The translations under genes were made by a program, and so were the position numbers. The notes below the pieces were generated by a model. It was not told where the DNA came from and did no database searches. It was given only the letters and a program-made list of their open reading frames with translations. Shown here piece by piece: positions 1 to 9,837 of a stretch of 64,000 nucleotides of DNA (position 1 is its first letter; each line of letters begins with the position of its first letter). Source of the stretch: Aradus depressus (Eukaryota > Arthropoda > Insecta > Hemiptera > Aradidae); the NCBI GenBank assembly GCA_963662175.1, contig OY759214.1, positions 74,908,037 to 74,972,036 on the forward strand, in the 5' to 3' direction.

Positions 1-54
1 ACTCACTTTTCCGTGTTATTTCTATTATTTATACGCTCATCATTATTACTTTCG

Positions 55-300
55 TTTGCCTATCGTATAAGAAAGTAATGTAATGCGAAAATCCGATATA
101 GATTTTTCAACAGATTTTCACGTTTCAAGGTTCCCTAAATACTTTTTGATCATATCACGGTAAAAATATAAAGAAAAACTAATGTTTTTTAAAAAATATT
201 GTTTTTTTTACAAGACATGCAAAATATGTGGTAGTACTTTCGGTATTGCTATCATCTTCTGTCAAATACTAAATGCAAGTTCAACCAGTTAACAATACAA
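55..300 (+). repeat. N repeat copy
   Basis: ataagaaagtaatgtaatgc, gcgaaaatccgatatagatt, ttcaacagattttcacgttt and aggttccctaaatac. The N family shares the gagttttcaacNga core with M but has different flanks. Other copies: 2,440, 19,160, 47,560 and the end of the window. Confidence 0.6.
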
Positions 301-439
301 ACGGTAACCTTTTCTCAGCCCCCGCGGGGTTTTTCCTGTCCCTTCTGTACAGTTAAGTCTTAAAATATGGAAAACATTAAAAATAAAATTTCGTCTCAAA
401 TTCAAATCTTAATTTAAAAAAAAAAAATTTTGAAATAGT

Positions 440-1328
440 ATCTGCTGATTTAAATACAAATATATATATGTTTATATGAAATAAATCAAAGATGACAATA
501 ATAAATATATGAATAAAAGTTTTATTTTATTTATTTATATATTTACAGCGGCATAACATTTGCCTTTAGCAATTGCGATAAATAGTGCAGTGTCAGGTGC
601 GTGGCTGTACTGCTGAGGTACGTGACCGAAGAGGAGTCCAGGCTAGGCCTGGAGCAGGTCCCTCTGTCATATCCGCTTGAGGCGTCGTGGTGGATTTCTG
701 GGGAGAGTGTTAATAGATAATTCTTGTATAAGTGGATTGGTGTGATGATGGATTTTGTCGTGAAAATTTGATATCGTGCCCTGATAACAGAAGGTACAAA
801 TGGGATGTTGAGGTCATTATGTAATGTGAGGTTGGAAACGTAAAATGGTGCATTGGCAATGTGGCGTAGTATAATGGATTGTATTGACTGAAGACGTTGT
901 ATGTTTGATTTTTTGGCTCTCGATTTCGTAAGTCCAGATAGGTTTTAGTATAGTGTTGTATATGAGAAGTTTGTTTTCAAGCGATAATGTCGATCGTCGT
1001 CCGATGATTGATTTCAGTCGTCCAAATCGTATTTTGAGGTCAATGGAATAAAAGTTAAAAGTTTAAAAATAAATAGAATAAAGGTACATTTTTTTTTTTG
1101 AGGAAGTAGGTACGTATACACAGAGAAAAGGGATGAATTTTTGAAATTGGCCTAAGGTGTATACGTACCTACTTCCTCAAAAAACTATGTATCTTTATTT
1201 TATATATTTTATTTTTATTCATATATTTATTATTGTCACCTTTGATTAAATCAAATATATATATTATATATTCATATATGAAATAAATTTTATTTCATAT
1301 ATGAATATATATTTGTATTTTAATCAGC
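440..1328. mobile_element. Inverted-end element enclosing a LINE fragment
   Basis: The left end tgctgatttaaatacaaata and the complement at the right (tatttgtattttaatcagca), with aatcaaagatgacaataata inside each end, define inverted ends of about 80 bases. A related single end lies at 16,040-16,130. A perfect 22-bp hairpin is inside at 1,100-1,178. Confidence 0.6.
540..1060 (-). pseudogene. Jockey-type LINE fragment, C-terminal part of ORF2
   Basis: The minus strand encodes broken pieces of the region after the reverse transcriptase: LLIYNTILKPIWTY, then FYVSNLTLHNDLNIPFVPSV, a segment typical of Jockey-clade ORF2. Frames shift between pieces and stops interrupt, so it is dead. It lies between the inverted ends of the element at 440-1,328. 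Confidence 0.65.
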
Positions 1329-1333
1329 ACATA

Positions 1334-1810
1334 TGTTGGGTTTGGGTACAGGTTAATGAGAACTTAGAGTAGAGCAACAGATATATTTATTTGGTCAACA
1401 CCCTTATTACAAAACCGCGTGGTAACGAACACAATGTCAGTTGTTCAATAATAAGTCCCATACCGCGTGGGAACTACACAAGTCACTCACTTACTGTGCT
1501 TGGTAACAGACGACTCACTTTATACCCGCGTGGTAATAACCAACTCACTTCCGCATGGTAACTAACGACTCACCTTATACCCGCGTGGTAATAAGGACGA
1601 ATCCATTCCGCACACCGCGTGCTGGCTCGACCCAGACTCTCAGACCACCCCGCGTGGCGACCAACTGGTCCCTCTCGTTGTTAAGAGACCACTGACTTGT
1701 AGTTCAAAGAATCAACAAGTCACTCACCACAAGTCGTTCAAGGAACACACCGTAGGTATCGATTCTCGGCGTGTTCCCGAATTCACTCGCACTCAACTCG
1801 CGACTTAACA
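1334..1810 (+). mobile_element. Solo LTR with tandem CCGCGTGG motifs
   Basis: A 477-bp segment runs TGTTGGG...CTTAACA, flanked by the 5-bp TSD acata (1,329-1,333 and 1,811-1,815). A related empty site exists at 16.13 kb (cagcacatactagtttcaaa), matching the joined flanks here. TG...CA ends and a 5-bp TSD fit a Gypsy/Copia/BEL solo LTR left by recombination. Seven copies of ccgcgtgg(taa) lie inside. Confidence 0.85.
1415..1657 (+). repeat. Array of CCGCGTGGTAA motifs within the solo LTR
   Basis: Copies start near 1,415, 1,463, 1,526, 1,551 (ccgcatgg), 1,581, 1,615 and 1,650, separated by 25-63 bases, several with gactcact beside them. Spaced, conserved GC-rich words in an AT-rich region look like factor-binding sites of the LTR's U3 region. 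Confidence 0.7.
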
Positions 1811-1867
1811 ACATACTATTTCAAAATTTTCTTTTATTATTAAGGTAGATTTCAACACAAAAATTAT

Positions 1868-2090
1868 TATAACTATGATAGTAGGCAATATGACCTCGTA
1901 GTTAAAGCCCGGGCATGAAACACAATAACTGTTTTTTTAATTTTATTTTATTATATCAGATTAACTATGAAATCATAACGCCTACTACCAGTGCGTTCTT
2001 TCGACGCTCTGGTGGATATGAGCCCCACTTTGGGAGTTCTAAGGTTTGTCTACCTAGGTTTATTCACCTAGGCTAGGGGTCTCTGTACAT
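1868..2090. mobile_element. Two SINE-A fragments in opposite orientation
   Basis: A plus-strand tail piece (1,868-1,925, agttaaagcccgggcatgaa) is followed by a minus-strand piece (about 1,975-2,088, cgcctactaccagtgcgttc to tcacctaggctaggggtct). Ends about 90 bases before the CLIP exon. Confidence 0.7.
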
Positions 2091-2178
2091 AACATTTTTT
2101 TTTTAAATAATAAACTTAATGTATATTCTATTGGAAGATACTCTAAGCTGTATTAAAATAAGACAGATTCCATTGCAG

Positions 2179-2331
2179 ATTACCAAATGAACCAGAAGCC
2201 ATGCTGGGTGAAGGGCGCTGAAGGGAAGTGTATGTTCGTCTGGGAGTGCATCAACTCAGGAGGTCATCATATCGGCATGTGTGTGGATACCTTCATGTTC
2301 GGCACCTGCTGCGCTCACAACCATACCCAAG
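2179..2331 (+). CDS. Sb: Stubble-like serine protease, CLIP-like domain exon (first exon visible)
   Basis: This is the first of eight exons in the window of a Stubble-type serine protease. Stubble is a type II transmembrane protease that acts at the epithelial cell surface and remodels apical matrix during appendage morphogenesis. The exon follows an acceptor (ttgcag) and ends at the donor caag|gtatct. It carries six cysteines in the order C, GKC, WEC, GMC, CC with a GGHHIGMCVD stretch, the pattern of the disulfide-knotted CLIP-like domain of this family. It enters with two bases of a split codon and leaves in phase 1. The true start codon, cytoplasmic tail and membrane anchor are upstream of the window, so the methionine at 2,187 is internal. 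The summed exons give 1,422 in-frame bases, 473 residues plus a stop. Confidence 0.85.
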
Positions 2332-2439
2332 GTATCTTTTCTGTTTTTTTATATATTTACAATAAGGGAAAATTGTGCGAAAGGTCTCCTGAACATGTTC
2401 TGAATAATTCGTGTTTTGGGATAACGAAAAAAATAATAA

Positions 2440-2650
2440 TGAATAGAGGCTTAAGAGTAGTCGTGCGAAAATCCGAGAATGAGATTTCAACTGATTCTCA
2501 CGTTTCAAGATCCCCTGAATACGTTTTGACCATTTTCGCGATGATGTCTGTCTGTGCGTGTGTGTGTAAACTTAGATTTTGGCCAAAATCAATCGAAAAT
2601 TGAGACCATTTTCCCCCGGGACCTAACTACATCATACAAGATACATCTTA
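2440..2650 (+). repeat. N repeat copy in the first intron
   Basis: cgtgcgaaaatccgagaatg, gattctcacgtttcaagatc, tgaccattttcgcgatgatg and a (TG)n stretch; about 110 bases behind the CLIP exon. Confidence 0.65.
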
Positions 2651-2756
2651 TGTTTATGACCTATTCAAAAATCTTTTTAAGTAAAAATTGTAGAGAATAA
2701 ATTACATAATTTATACGAAATACGATTATTTTTGAGATACATGCCATCTTCAAATG

Positions 2757-2960
2757 TAGTTTTGAAACACATATTTTTAGACGTTTCCTTGATCTACCCA
2801 AAAACAGTTAGTCCTATCGAAAAAATAACATCTACCAAAATTGTTTCCTATAATATTTCCAATCGCTACTAAGTCTTTAAATTTGCAATAGAATCAATAC
2901 AACAAAAGTTATAGCCCCCCGAAAAATGTAAACTAAATGTCTATAAAGAATATATCTAAC
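2757..2960 (+). repeat. Third anonymous repeat
   Basis: tttccaatcgctactaagtc, acaaaagttatagccccccg; related sequence at 43,118-43,210 (tttccaatcgctaataagtc) and 53,870-54,050 (acaaagttatggcgcccaaa). Function unknown. Confidence 0.55.
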
Positions 2961-3273
2961 AATAAGTAATTTTTCAATCGTAACTCTTAGCAACGAACTT
3001 TAAAATATTTTCTTATACCAACAACACTTATAGATCATTTTTCTCTCTCTCTCCTTCTCATAATAATTTAATTTTGTCTAATTGTATAGGTATCTTGAGA
3101 GTAGACATTCTTATACTCAGTAATGCCAGAATGAAATAATTTAGAGAAGGGAGAGAGAGAGAGTGATCTGTAAGCGTGGTTGGTATAAGAAAGTCCTGTA
3201 ATGGCCACATCACAATTTTTTAAATTATATATTGGGAAATAGGTTGCTGGCTATCTCTATATGTTTGTTTCAG

Positions 3274-3448
3274 GAGAGATGACCCGCCAGCCAGAAGAAG
3301 AGCCCTCACTTGTGTACAGCCCTCAGAGGAGGCCAAAGCCACCGACCCACAGTCGACCTAGCGATCATCCCTCCACCCGGCCACCCTTCATTACCCGGCC
3401 CCAGTATCAGCACCATCAGCATCGTCCTTCTAGTCACAACTACGACAA
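3274..3448 (+). CDS. Sb: Stubble-like protease, stem exon 2 (Pro/His/Ser-rich)
   Basis: The exon starts after tttcag, completes a glycine codon begun at 2,331, and encodes a hydrophilic low-complexity stem rich in Pro, Arg, His and Ser (RRPKPPTHSRPSDHPSTRPP). It has no cysteines. Such linkers separate the CLIP-like and catalytic domains of Stubble. The donor is caa|gtaggt and exits in phase 2; the next exon supplies the third base of the lysine codon. A run of about 33 C residues begins only eight bases into the intron. Reading through this donor hits a stop at once, which supports splicing here. Confidence 0.75.
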
Positions 3449-3452
3449 GTAG

Positions 3453-3455
<3 letters not shown>

Positions 3456-3488
<33 letters not shown>
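3456..3488 (+). repeat. Poly(C) run beside a splice donor
   Basis: About 33 consecutive C residues beginning eight bases after the exon 2 donor. Length may be uncertain because such runs sequence poorly. Confidence 0.9.
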
Positions 3489-3489
<1 letters not shown>

Positions 3490-3539
3490 TGTCCTGACGG
3501 CTAAAGGACGAGAAACTAGTGCTGTTGAAGCCAAACAAT

Positions 3540-3720
3540 AGTATTAATCAGGAGGTCTAAAAACTGAAATTTCAATGAAAACTCAACATCGAATATTTGA
3601 CCGATTATGGCAGTTATTCGAGTTTTGTGTTAAGCCTTCCCCTAATCCCCCCCTTCCCTTTGACTAATTTGGTTGAAAATCAATAGGTATCGTCGTTATG
3701 GAGTTCTGGAATGAAATGAA
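3540..3720 (-). repeat. M repeat fragment
   Basis: gaaaactcaacatcgaatat and gttgaaaatcaataggtatc, just behind the poly(C) run next to exon 2 of the protease. Confidence 0.6.
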
Positions 3721-4253
3721 ACTTTATTGCTTACAGAGATACAAATCTCATAGCAAGGGTTGAACCTTACTAGTTCACATATAAATGTAATACATTTTAT
3801 ATATATAACATAATATATAAAAGTTTATGTATCAATACAACTTATAATTAAAAATAGAAAATATAACAAACTTAAACAAAAAATTAATTTTGGAAGATAC
3901 ATTATAAATATGGGCCGAAGTAAAGAAAAGAAAAATACCAACTGTTGTGAAATGTGTTATATTGAAATGAAAGGTAAACGAGAGAGCAAATCATAATAAA
4001 ACTGTTTTTCTAAATTTTAAACTATTAGTTACGAAAATAAATATATTATTGATTTTGTCATCATCATCAATACTTAACAAATTAATTATTTTATTGGAGA
4101 TTGCATTATAGTGTGAAATATATTTAGTGATAAATTTGTATCTGTATTGGTTTAACATTGGACAAAGTATGAAAAAATGGAGTATGTTATCATTATCACT
4201 GTTACAAAGTGGACAGAATCAAGCTATTTAGCTGGGTAATTTGTATAATTCAT

Positions 4254-4595
4254 GAGGGCGCCGGTAGGTCAGTGGTATGCGTGCTTGTCTTCTGAGCTCA
4301 AGATCGTGGGTTCGATACCCGACCGAGGCCCTTAAGTTATTTTATCTGGGAAGTAAAATAAACTTAAGCACGCCGTCCTTCGGATGGGACGCTAAGCGAT
4401 GGTCCCGAGCCGGTACGATGTCAGCTACTCGTTAAAGACCCCTGCCCTAGGTGAATAAAAATTTAGGGTAGGCAAAATTTAAGACTCCCACAGTAGAGTC
4501 GGGCTCATGTCCACCAGAGTGACAAAAGAGCGCTCTGGTAGTAGGCGATATGACCTCGTAGTTGAAGCCCGGGCATGAGTCATAAAACCTAACCT
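4254..4595 (+). mobile_element. SINE-A, full-length copy (family description)
   Basis: SINE-A is a tRNA-derived SINE of about 345 bases. The head has an A box (ggtaggtcagtgg here, ggtagctcagtgg in most copies) and a B box (ggttcgatacc), the internal promoter of RNA polymerase III. The body contains acgccgtccttcggatggga, taaagacccctgccctaggt, ccaccagagtgacaaaagag and gcccgggcatgagtcat. The tail is aaaacctaaccta. It codes for no protein and must be moved by a LINE. This copy is complete. Confidence 0.92.
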
Positions 4596-4604
4596 ATACA
4601 CACA

Positions 4605-5440
4605 CAAAGACAGTCCTCTACTTCTCAAGCTATATGAAGTACAAAAAATCGATGCGCAGTTTTCAAAGAAATTTCATGTTTTCCGAACTCTAGATTCAAT
4701 ATATGAAAAAATAAAATATGATTGTGTGCCTCTGAACAGGATAATTTCCGATGGAATGATACGAAATTTTATATGTTAATTCAGAACCCTATAAAGACGA
4801 CACCTGTTTATTATTTTCAGCCAATCGGTCAAAGGTAAGGATGGTATTAGATGGTAGGCTTAACACATAAATTCTAATAACTGCCGAAAAAATGAATGAG
4901 TCGACAGGAGATTCTTTATGAGTAACCTGAGCTCCATAAGGACAAGAGCTATCGATTTTCAGCCAAATCGGCCAAACAATGACTTAATAACTGCCGTTGT
5001 AATGAATGTATCGTATCAAAATTTCATATTTGAATTTAAAGCCCCATAAGGACGATACATAAGTTTTCAGCGGAATCGGCAAAAGGAAAGAGGGGGATCA
5101 GAGGGAAACTCAAATTAAAAACTCCAATCACTGGACGATGTAATGAACGTATCGACAAGAAATTTTATATTTGAAGTCAAAACTCAATGAGGACATAACC
5201 TGTCAAATATCAGCAATATCCTCTAAAGGGGGGGCTCAATTAAAAAACCTTAATAACTGCTGATGTAATCAATTTATCGACACAACATTTAGAATGAAGA
5301 TTTAGGAGCCACTATATAAGTCAACTGTTGAATATTAGCGCAATCAGTCGACTGATTTTGGGGGGGAGAGAAAAGTTATTTAATTCGTTCTGAGGAAGTA
5401 CATTACCGGTTATTCACCAATTTTTTTTTTTATTATTCGA
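4605..5440 (+). repeat. M repeat, longest clear copy (family description)
   Basis: An anonymous dispersed repeat made of diverged modules of about 130-150 bases. Each contains a form of taactgccgatgtaatgaat, gtatcgacacgaaatttta, cataaggacgaca and ttttcagccaaatcggtcaa. It opens with agttatgtaattggtc-type and gagttttcaacggaatttca-type sequence in better copies and ends with gaagtacattgccggtgatt. This copy has four to five modules in a row. No ORF, tRNA box or terminal repeat explains it. Confidence 0.75.
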
Positions 5441-5898
5441 TTCTGATAATCCATTTCTACAAGAACAATATCGCGTAAGTCAATTTTCTCATATGTATTG
5501 TTAAATATCACACATTGGATACATCTCTAATCAGCACGAGTCTGAATCAATGGTCTGTAGTTATTTACCCTCTTAGTTTAAATGAAATGTTTTTCACGGT
5601 TGAATCCTTTCGACATTTACTAAAGTGCAACTTCAAAGAGGGGATTAGTCATTCATCAATTAGCTTCAAGGGTGTTAATCAAATTGATTGAATTGACCAA
5701 ACCAACTGAATAACTGATCAAATCAATTAGGTGCCAACCTCTCACTCAAAGCTACACTTCGTTCATTCCACAACTGTCAACCCATACGTACCAAAATTGA
5801 AGTTCGAATTTATTATTAATTTTGATGTTTACTTCACACTGTGCTGGATTTATTAGCTTCTATCTTTATTTTTATTATTTTTTTTTTTTCTTTCTTTC

Positions 5899-6450
5899 CA
5901 GATATACGACGTATAGAAGAAGTTATGTAATTGGTCAAAAATATGATGCAGAGTTTTCAACGGAATGTTTTCCAATCTCTTGATTTTAAAAATGAAAAAA
6001 ATCTTAAGGTTTTACAAAGGGGCTCCGAAATTCTCATACTAAATTTTATGTCGATAAATTCATTACATCGAAAGTAATTAGGGTTTTTGAATTGAGCCCC
6101 TCTCCCCTGCAGTCGATCTTGCTGAAATTGTTCAAGTTATGTCTTCATTGGGATTTTACTTTAAATATGAAATTTCGTCTTTTTTTTTTTTTTTTCATAC
6201 TTGGAATCTAAAGCTGGAGACGTAAAAATGTCTGTGTGTGTGTGTGTGTGAACTTTAATTTAATTGTGTAATTTTGTTTTAATGACGTTGTGGTTACACG
6301 TAAAAAATTTTCTGTCAATACATTATATAGTTTTATTGAGAGTTATAGTGTTCACACACACAGTCACATCTTTGAAATCAGAAAACTGAAAACAGCATCG
6401 AATTTCTTACCGATTACATAACTTCCCCTATACTTCGTATAGCTGGAGAA
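5899..6450. repeat. M repeat, mixed orientation
   Basis: Plus-strand start (gaagttatgtaattggtc) followed by minus-strand modules (attcattacatcgaaagtaa) and a minus-strand end (gattacataacttcccctat). Two copies back to back, with a (TG)n run at 6,231-6,250. Confidence 0.7.
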
Positions 6451-7049
6451 GTAATTAGTTGGATGAGACTTGAGAATCATTTGCGTATTATTAAGCCCTT
6501 ATTTACCAAAAAATAAACTTTACTGTGAAATGATTACCCTTTATCTTTTTTGTTTGTTTCCACTTTACCACCCTTTGTGACTCATGTTATCTCTTTGTTT
6601 CTTTGTTCAGTTGTGCAGTTCATGGAATAAAGGTTGTACAAGAAAATGGATGTTAAACGAAAAGGGTGTTCCATTTCGGTTGGGTGTATAGTTACGAATT
6701 TATAAAAATACTAGCCAGGTTAGGGTATAACCTTGCGTTACTTATATTATTTTACTTGAAGCTGATAACGTGCGATATTCGGACCAAGAATAAAAAACAT
6801 TATCTCTTTCCACCTCGCGCTTCTATCACTACTCAACTTAAAATAAATTATCAGAATAAGAAATGTGTAAAATATAAATATCAATTCGAGAATAGATTCT
6901 GTAATTTTTTCTCATGGGATCAATAGTAGCTGAGAACTATAACTCTCAATTTTACTGAATGAGCTGTTGTGTACATCAAAGCGGTCAGTTCTCGTATCTC
7001 TTCCCTGGAAGCTATAGTGAGTGTTCTTCATTTTACCTACCTCTGAAGG
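6450..7049. other. Intronic sequence without recognised features
   Basis: AT-rich; an 86-codon plus-strand ORF at 6,666-6,926 has low-complexity composition and no recognised motif. I see nothing to support a gene. Confidence 0.5.
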
Positions 7050-7150
7050 AGAATGTGCTCAAGGATGAAACCTTAGGATTATAGCTGGTCTTGAACCCGC
7101 AATTTTGAGCTGAGTTGGCCCGCATGCTACCCCCGAGCTACCGGCGCCGT
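7050..7150 (-). mobile_element. SINE-A-like tRNA head fragment
   Basis: Minus-strand head only: gagctaccggcgcc at the right and a degraded B box (ttgaacccgcaa). It is head-to-head with the copy at 7,180. Confidence 0.6.
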
Positions 7151-7179
7151 CTTCACTTGTTTAAGTAGTCTCCCTCTAG

Positions 7180-7492
7180 AGGGCGCTGGTAGCTCATTGC
7201 TTATTGAACTGCCGATCGCGAATTCGAAACCCGGCCGAGGCCCTTAGGTTTTTTATATGGGAGGTGAAAAAATGCTGAGCACGCCATCTATCGGATAGAA
7301 TCGATGCCGATCCCGAGCCTGTGCGACGTCAGGTACTCGTTAAAGACCCTTTCCCTGGGTGAATAAACCTAGGTACGCAACATTTAGGACTTCCACTGTT
7401 AGAGTCGGGTTTCACCAGAGCGACGAAAGAGCGCTCTGGTAGTAGGCGATACGACCTCCTAGTTGAAGCCCGGGCATGAATCATAATAACTA
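7180..7492 (+). mobile_element. SINE-A, near full-length, diverged head
   Basis: Head ggcgctggtagctcat, B box attcgaaaccc, body and gcccgggcatgaatcataat tail are all present. The sequence is more diverged than most, so it is an older copy. Tail form is ataactaacc. Confidence 0.85.
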
Positions 7493-7726
7493 ACCAATTC
7501 CCCTCTATTCATTAATAAACAACGCGCCTCGCTTATACTGCTGGTAAGACCGTACCCCCACATATCCGTGTTCGTGGAATATGGTTTATTAAATTCTTCA
7601 AGACAATTCTTTCTCTTTGAAAAACTTTCTGGATCAGCTGTGGTTTTTTGATTATTAGTTTATGCCCACACTGCTTTCTCTATTACCTTTATTCCTTTAC
7701 TAATATTCCATTGATCTTTTTGTCAG

Positions 7727-8043
7727 ATGGACCAAACCGAGTACGACAACGACTGAAGTTAACCAACATGTGGAGGGTAACCAATTGGATGTGACTTGGT
7801 CACCACCAGGTCGACCAGAGTCTGGCGGCTTTGTCACACGACCTGGCCGACCGACCAAACTGCGACCTGCACCACCTCCACCACCACCACCGGCTGCTGC
7901 TTCTCTTGTCTTACCGAGCACCACCTCTAGCACCACCAGCAGCAGCACTAGTACCAGCAGCCCGAGCAGCACCACAACCAGTCCGAGCACCACCTCTACC
8001 AGCCAACTTGCCATATCCGCTAGTCAACAATCCGAGAACTATG
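7727..8043 (+). CDS. Sb: Stubble-like protease, stem exon 3 (poly-Pro, Ser/Thr-rich)
   Basis: The acceptor tgtcag leads into a 317-base exon whose first base completes the split lysine codon, followed by WTKPSTTTEV, then PGRPESGGF, a run of eight prolines around 7,872-7,902, and a long Ser/Thr stretch. This fits an extended, probably O-glycosylated stem in front of the protease domain (inference from composition). It exits in phase 1 at tatg|gtaact. The Ser/Thr part is built from AGC/ACC/AGT codons, a repeat type that changes length easily between alleles. No cysteine is present, so the stem adds no disulfides. Confidence 0.78.
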
Positions 8044-8214
8044 GTAACTGTATAGTGTTCCTTCCTCCGTAGAGGTAAAAGTCTCTATGTTTGTAAACAT
8101 GTTATGTTGAGGATTGATTTTATTTCACAGGCTGTCAAACGAAGACGGTTTAACACTTACTGCTCCCTTATTTGTGACTAGCCGGCTTTCCAGATTCTTC
8201 CCTTCAGCCCCCCA

Positions 8215-8465
8215 CCAAGAAGTGACACTTGCAAATTTTAATTTCGGTGTAACACCGGCTACGTTCTTCCGTTTGTGCTAAAACTCAATATTTGACACAG
8301 TCCTCACACTAAATTTTGTGTAGATACGTTCATTACATCGGCAGTTAGTAGGGTATGTCAGTCGACCCCCTTCTCTAGTTCCCCCTTTCCCTTCGACCGA
8401 TTTCGTGAAAAATAAATAGTCGCCATCCTTATGGGGGGTTTTGAATTTAAATATAAAATTTCCTT
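8215..8465 (-). repeat. M repeat fragment
   Basis: gatacgttcattacatcggc and tttcgtgaaaaataaatagt; interrupted on the right by SINE-A. Confidence 0.65.
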
Positions 8466-8690
8466 GGAGTGCGCCGGTAGGCTCAGTGGCATTCGTGCTT
8501 GCTTACTGCTACTGAGCTCAAGATCGTGGGTTCGAAACCCGGCCGAGGCCCTTAGGTTTTTTATCTTGGAAATCAATAAACCCTGAGCACGCCGTGCTTC
8601 GGATGGTAAGTTAAGCGAACCTGTGCGATGTCAGATACTCGTTAAAGTCCCCTTGGTGAATGAACGTAGGTCATAATAACTAACTAAAAT
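8466..8690 (+). mobile_element. SINE-A, internally deleted
   Basis: The head (gcgccggtaggctcagtgg, ggttcgaaacc) and first body half are followed directly by the tail (gtcataataactaac); about 110 bases of the second body half are missing. Confidence 0.85.
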
Positions 8691-9234
8691 GTCCTTATAG
8701 GGGTTTGATTATACACATGTTATTTCGTGTTATTAAATTAAATTTAAAAAAAAAAAAAAAAAAAAGAGAAGCTGTCGCAAGATTTTATAAGGTAAAAAGA
8801 GAACCAGAGACTTCATTGATAGACACAGAAGGACTTTGAGGCTGGCTACCCATTGTTTAATCTCCACGGGGAACAAAATGACTATTTATAAAACCTTTTC
8901 TCTACGATTTTATGCCAATTTTTTTCATGACGAATTATACTTTTCACACTTTAAGAATCGATTGCAAAGATTCTACGCATAAGGGACTTTCCTGACTGTC
9001 GTCCCCTTTTGCCTCAAGTTAAATAATTCTAGAAATAGGATTCAAGTTTTAATAATTTCGAGGCTATAAAAGAGATATATCAAATGAATACTCTCCTCAG
9101 TATAAAAAAAAACTTCAATCTTTTCAGTGCATATATGTTAAGTTGATGATTCTAAAGATGTACTGAAAATTTTAAATATTTTGGGGCATTGGAAAAGTTG
9201 TTATTTACACGCTGGGCGGTTGTTTCTCATTTGC
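8691..9234. other. Intronic sequence without recognised features
   Basis: AT-rich with a poly(A) run at 8,747-8,765; nothing else recognised. Confidence 0.5.
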
Positions 9235-9425
9235 CTACATGTTATGAATGTATTCACACAAAATATAATAAATTCCAGAAGCCACTATGTAAGTCAAAGT
9301 ACTGATTTTTAGCTTAAACGGTCGATTGGATTTGAACGGAGAGCAAAAAAAAAAAAAAAAATGATTAATTCGTTCTGGGAACGAAATTTCACCAGTACTG
9401 GGAAATCTTTTTCAAGAAAACGTTG
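9235..9425 (+). repeat. M repeat fragment, 3' end
   Basis: aaattccagaagccactatg, a poly(A) run at 9,343-9,360 and attcgttctgggaacgaaat. Confidence 0.6.
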
Positions 9426-9837
9426 TATTTATTGTTGGACAGAGTTGTCTGGAAGCGTGTATTTCAATTGAAATCTCAATATCGAACTTTTCTATCCTTA
9501 CTTAACCTTTCTTTAACAGAAGAAAGTAAAATGACAGAAAGTTGCAGAGAAAGTTTTTTTTAAGAGTATACTAGAAAATTGTAAAGTTGGTCCCTATGCT
9601 GAGTCAGTCTCTCATTACTAACTAACTAGCAATAGAAAGTAGAATCTTGTGCCATGTTTTTGGTAGTGCTCCTTGCTCCATCAAATCGCTAACATAAAGA
9701 GAAAATAAACATGAACTTAGTTTTCACCTTGGAGTTTCCTCAATTGAATCTATCGTCTGTCCTTTCTATCTTTTCGTCTGGGCGCAATCACACTATTTTT
9801 TTATTTTTTATTAAGATATAACAATGTGATAAATGAT

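Noticed and set aside
1415..1657. CRISPR-like array
   Set aside because: The repeated word is short and diverged, spacing is irregular, and the host is a eukaryote; it lies inside a solo LTR.
2187..2603. 138-codon ORF beginning at the CLIP-domain exon
   Set aside because: Only 2,187-2,331 is real exon; the rest reads through a good donor into intron and an N repeat.
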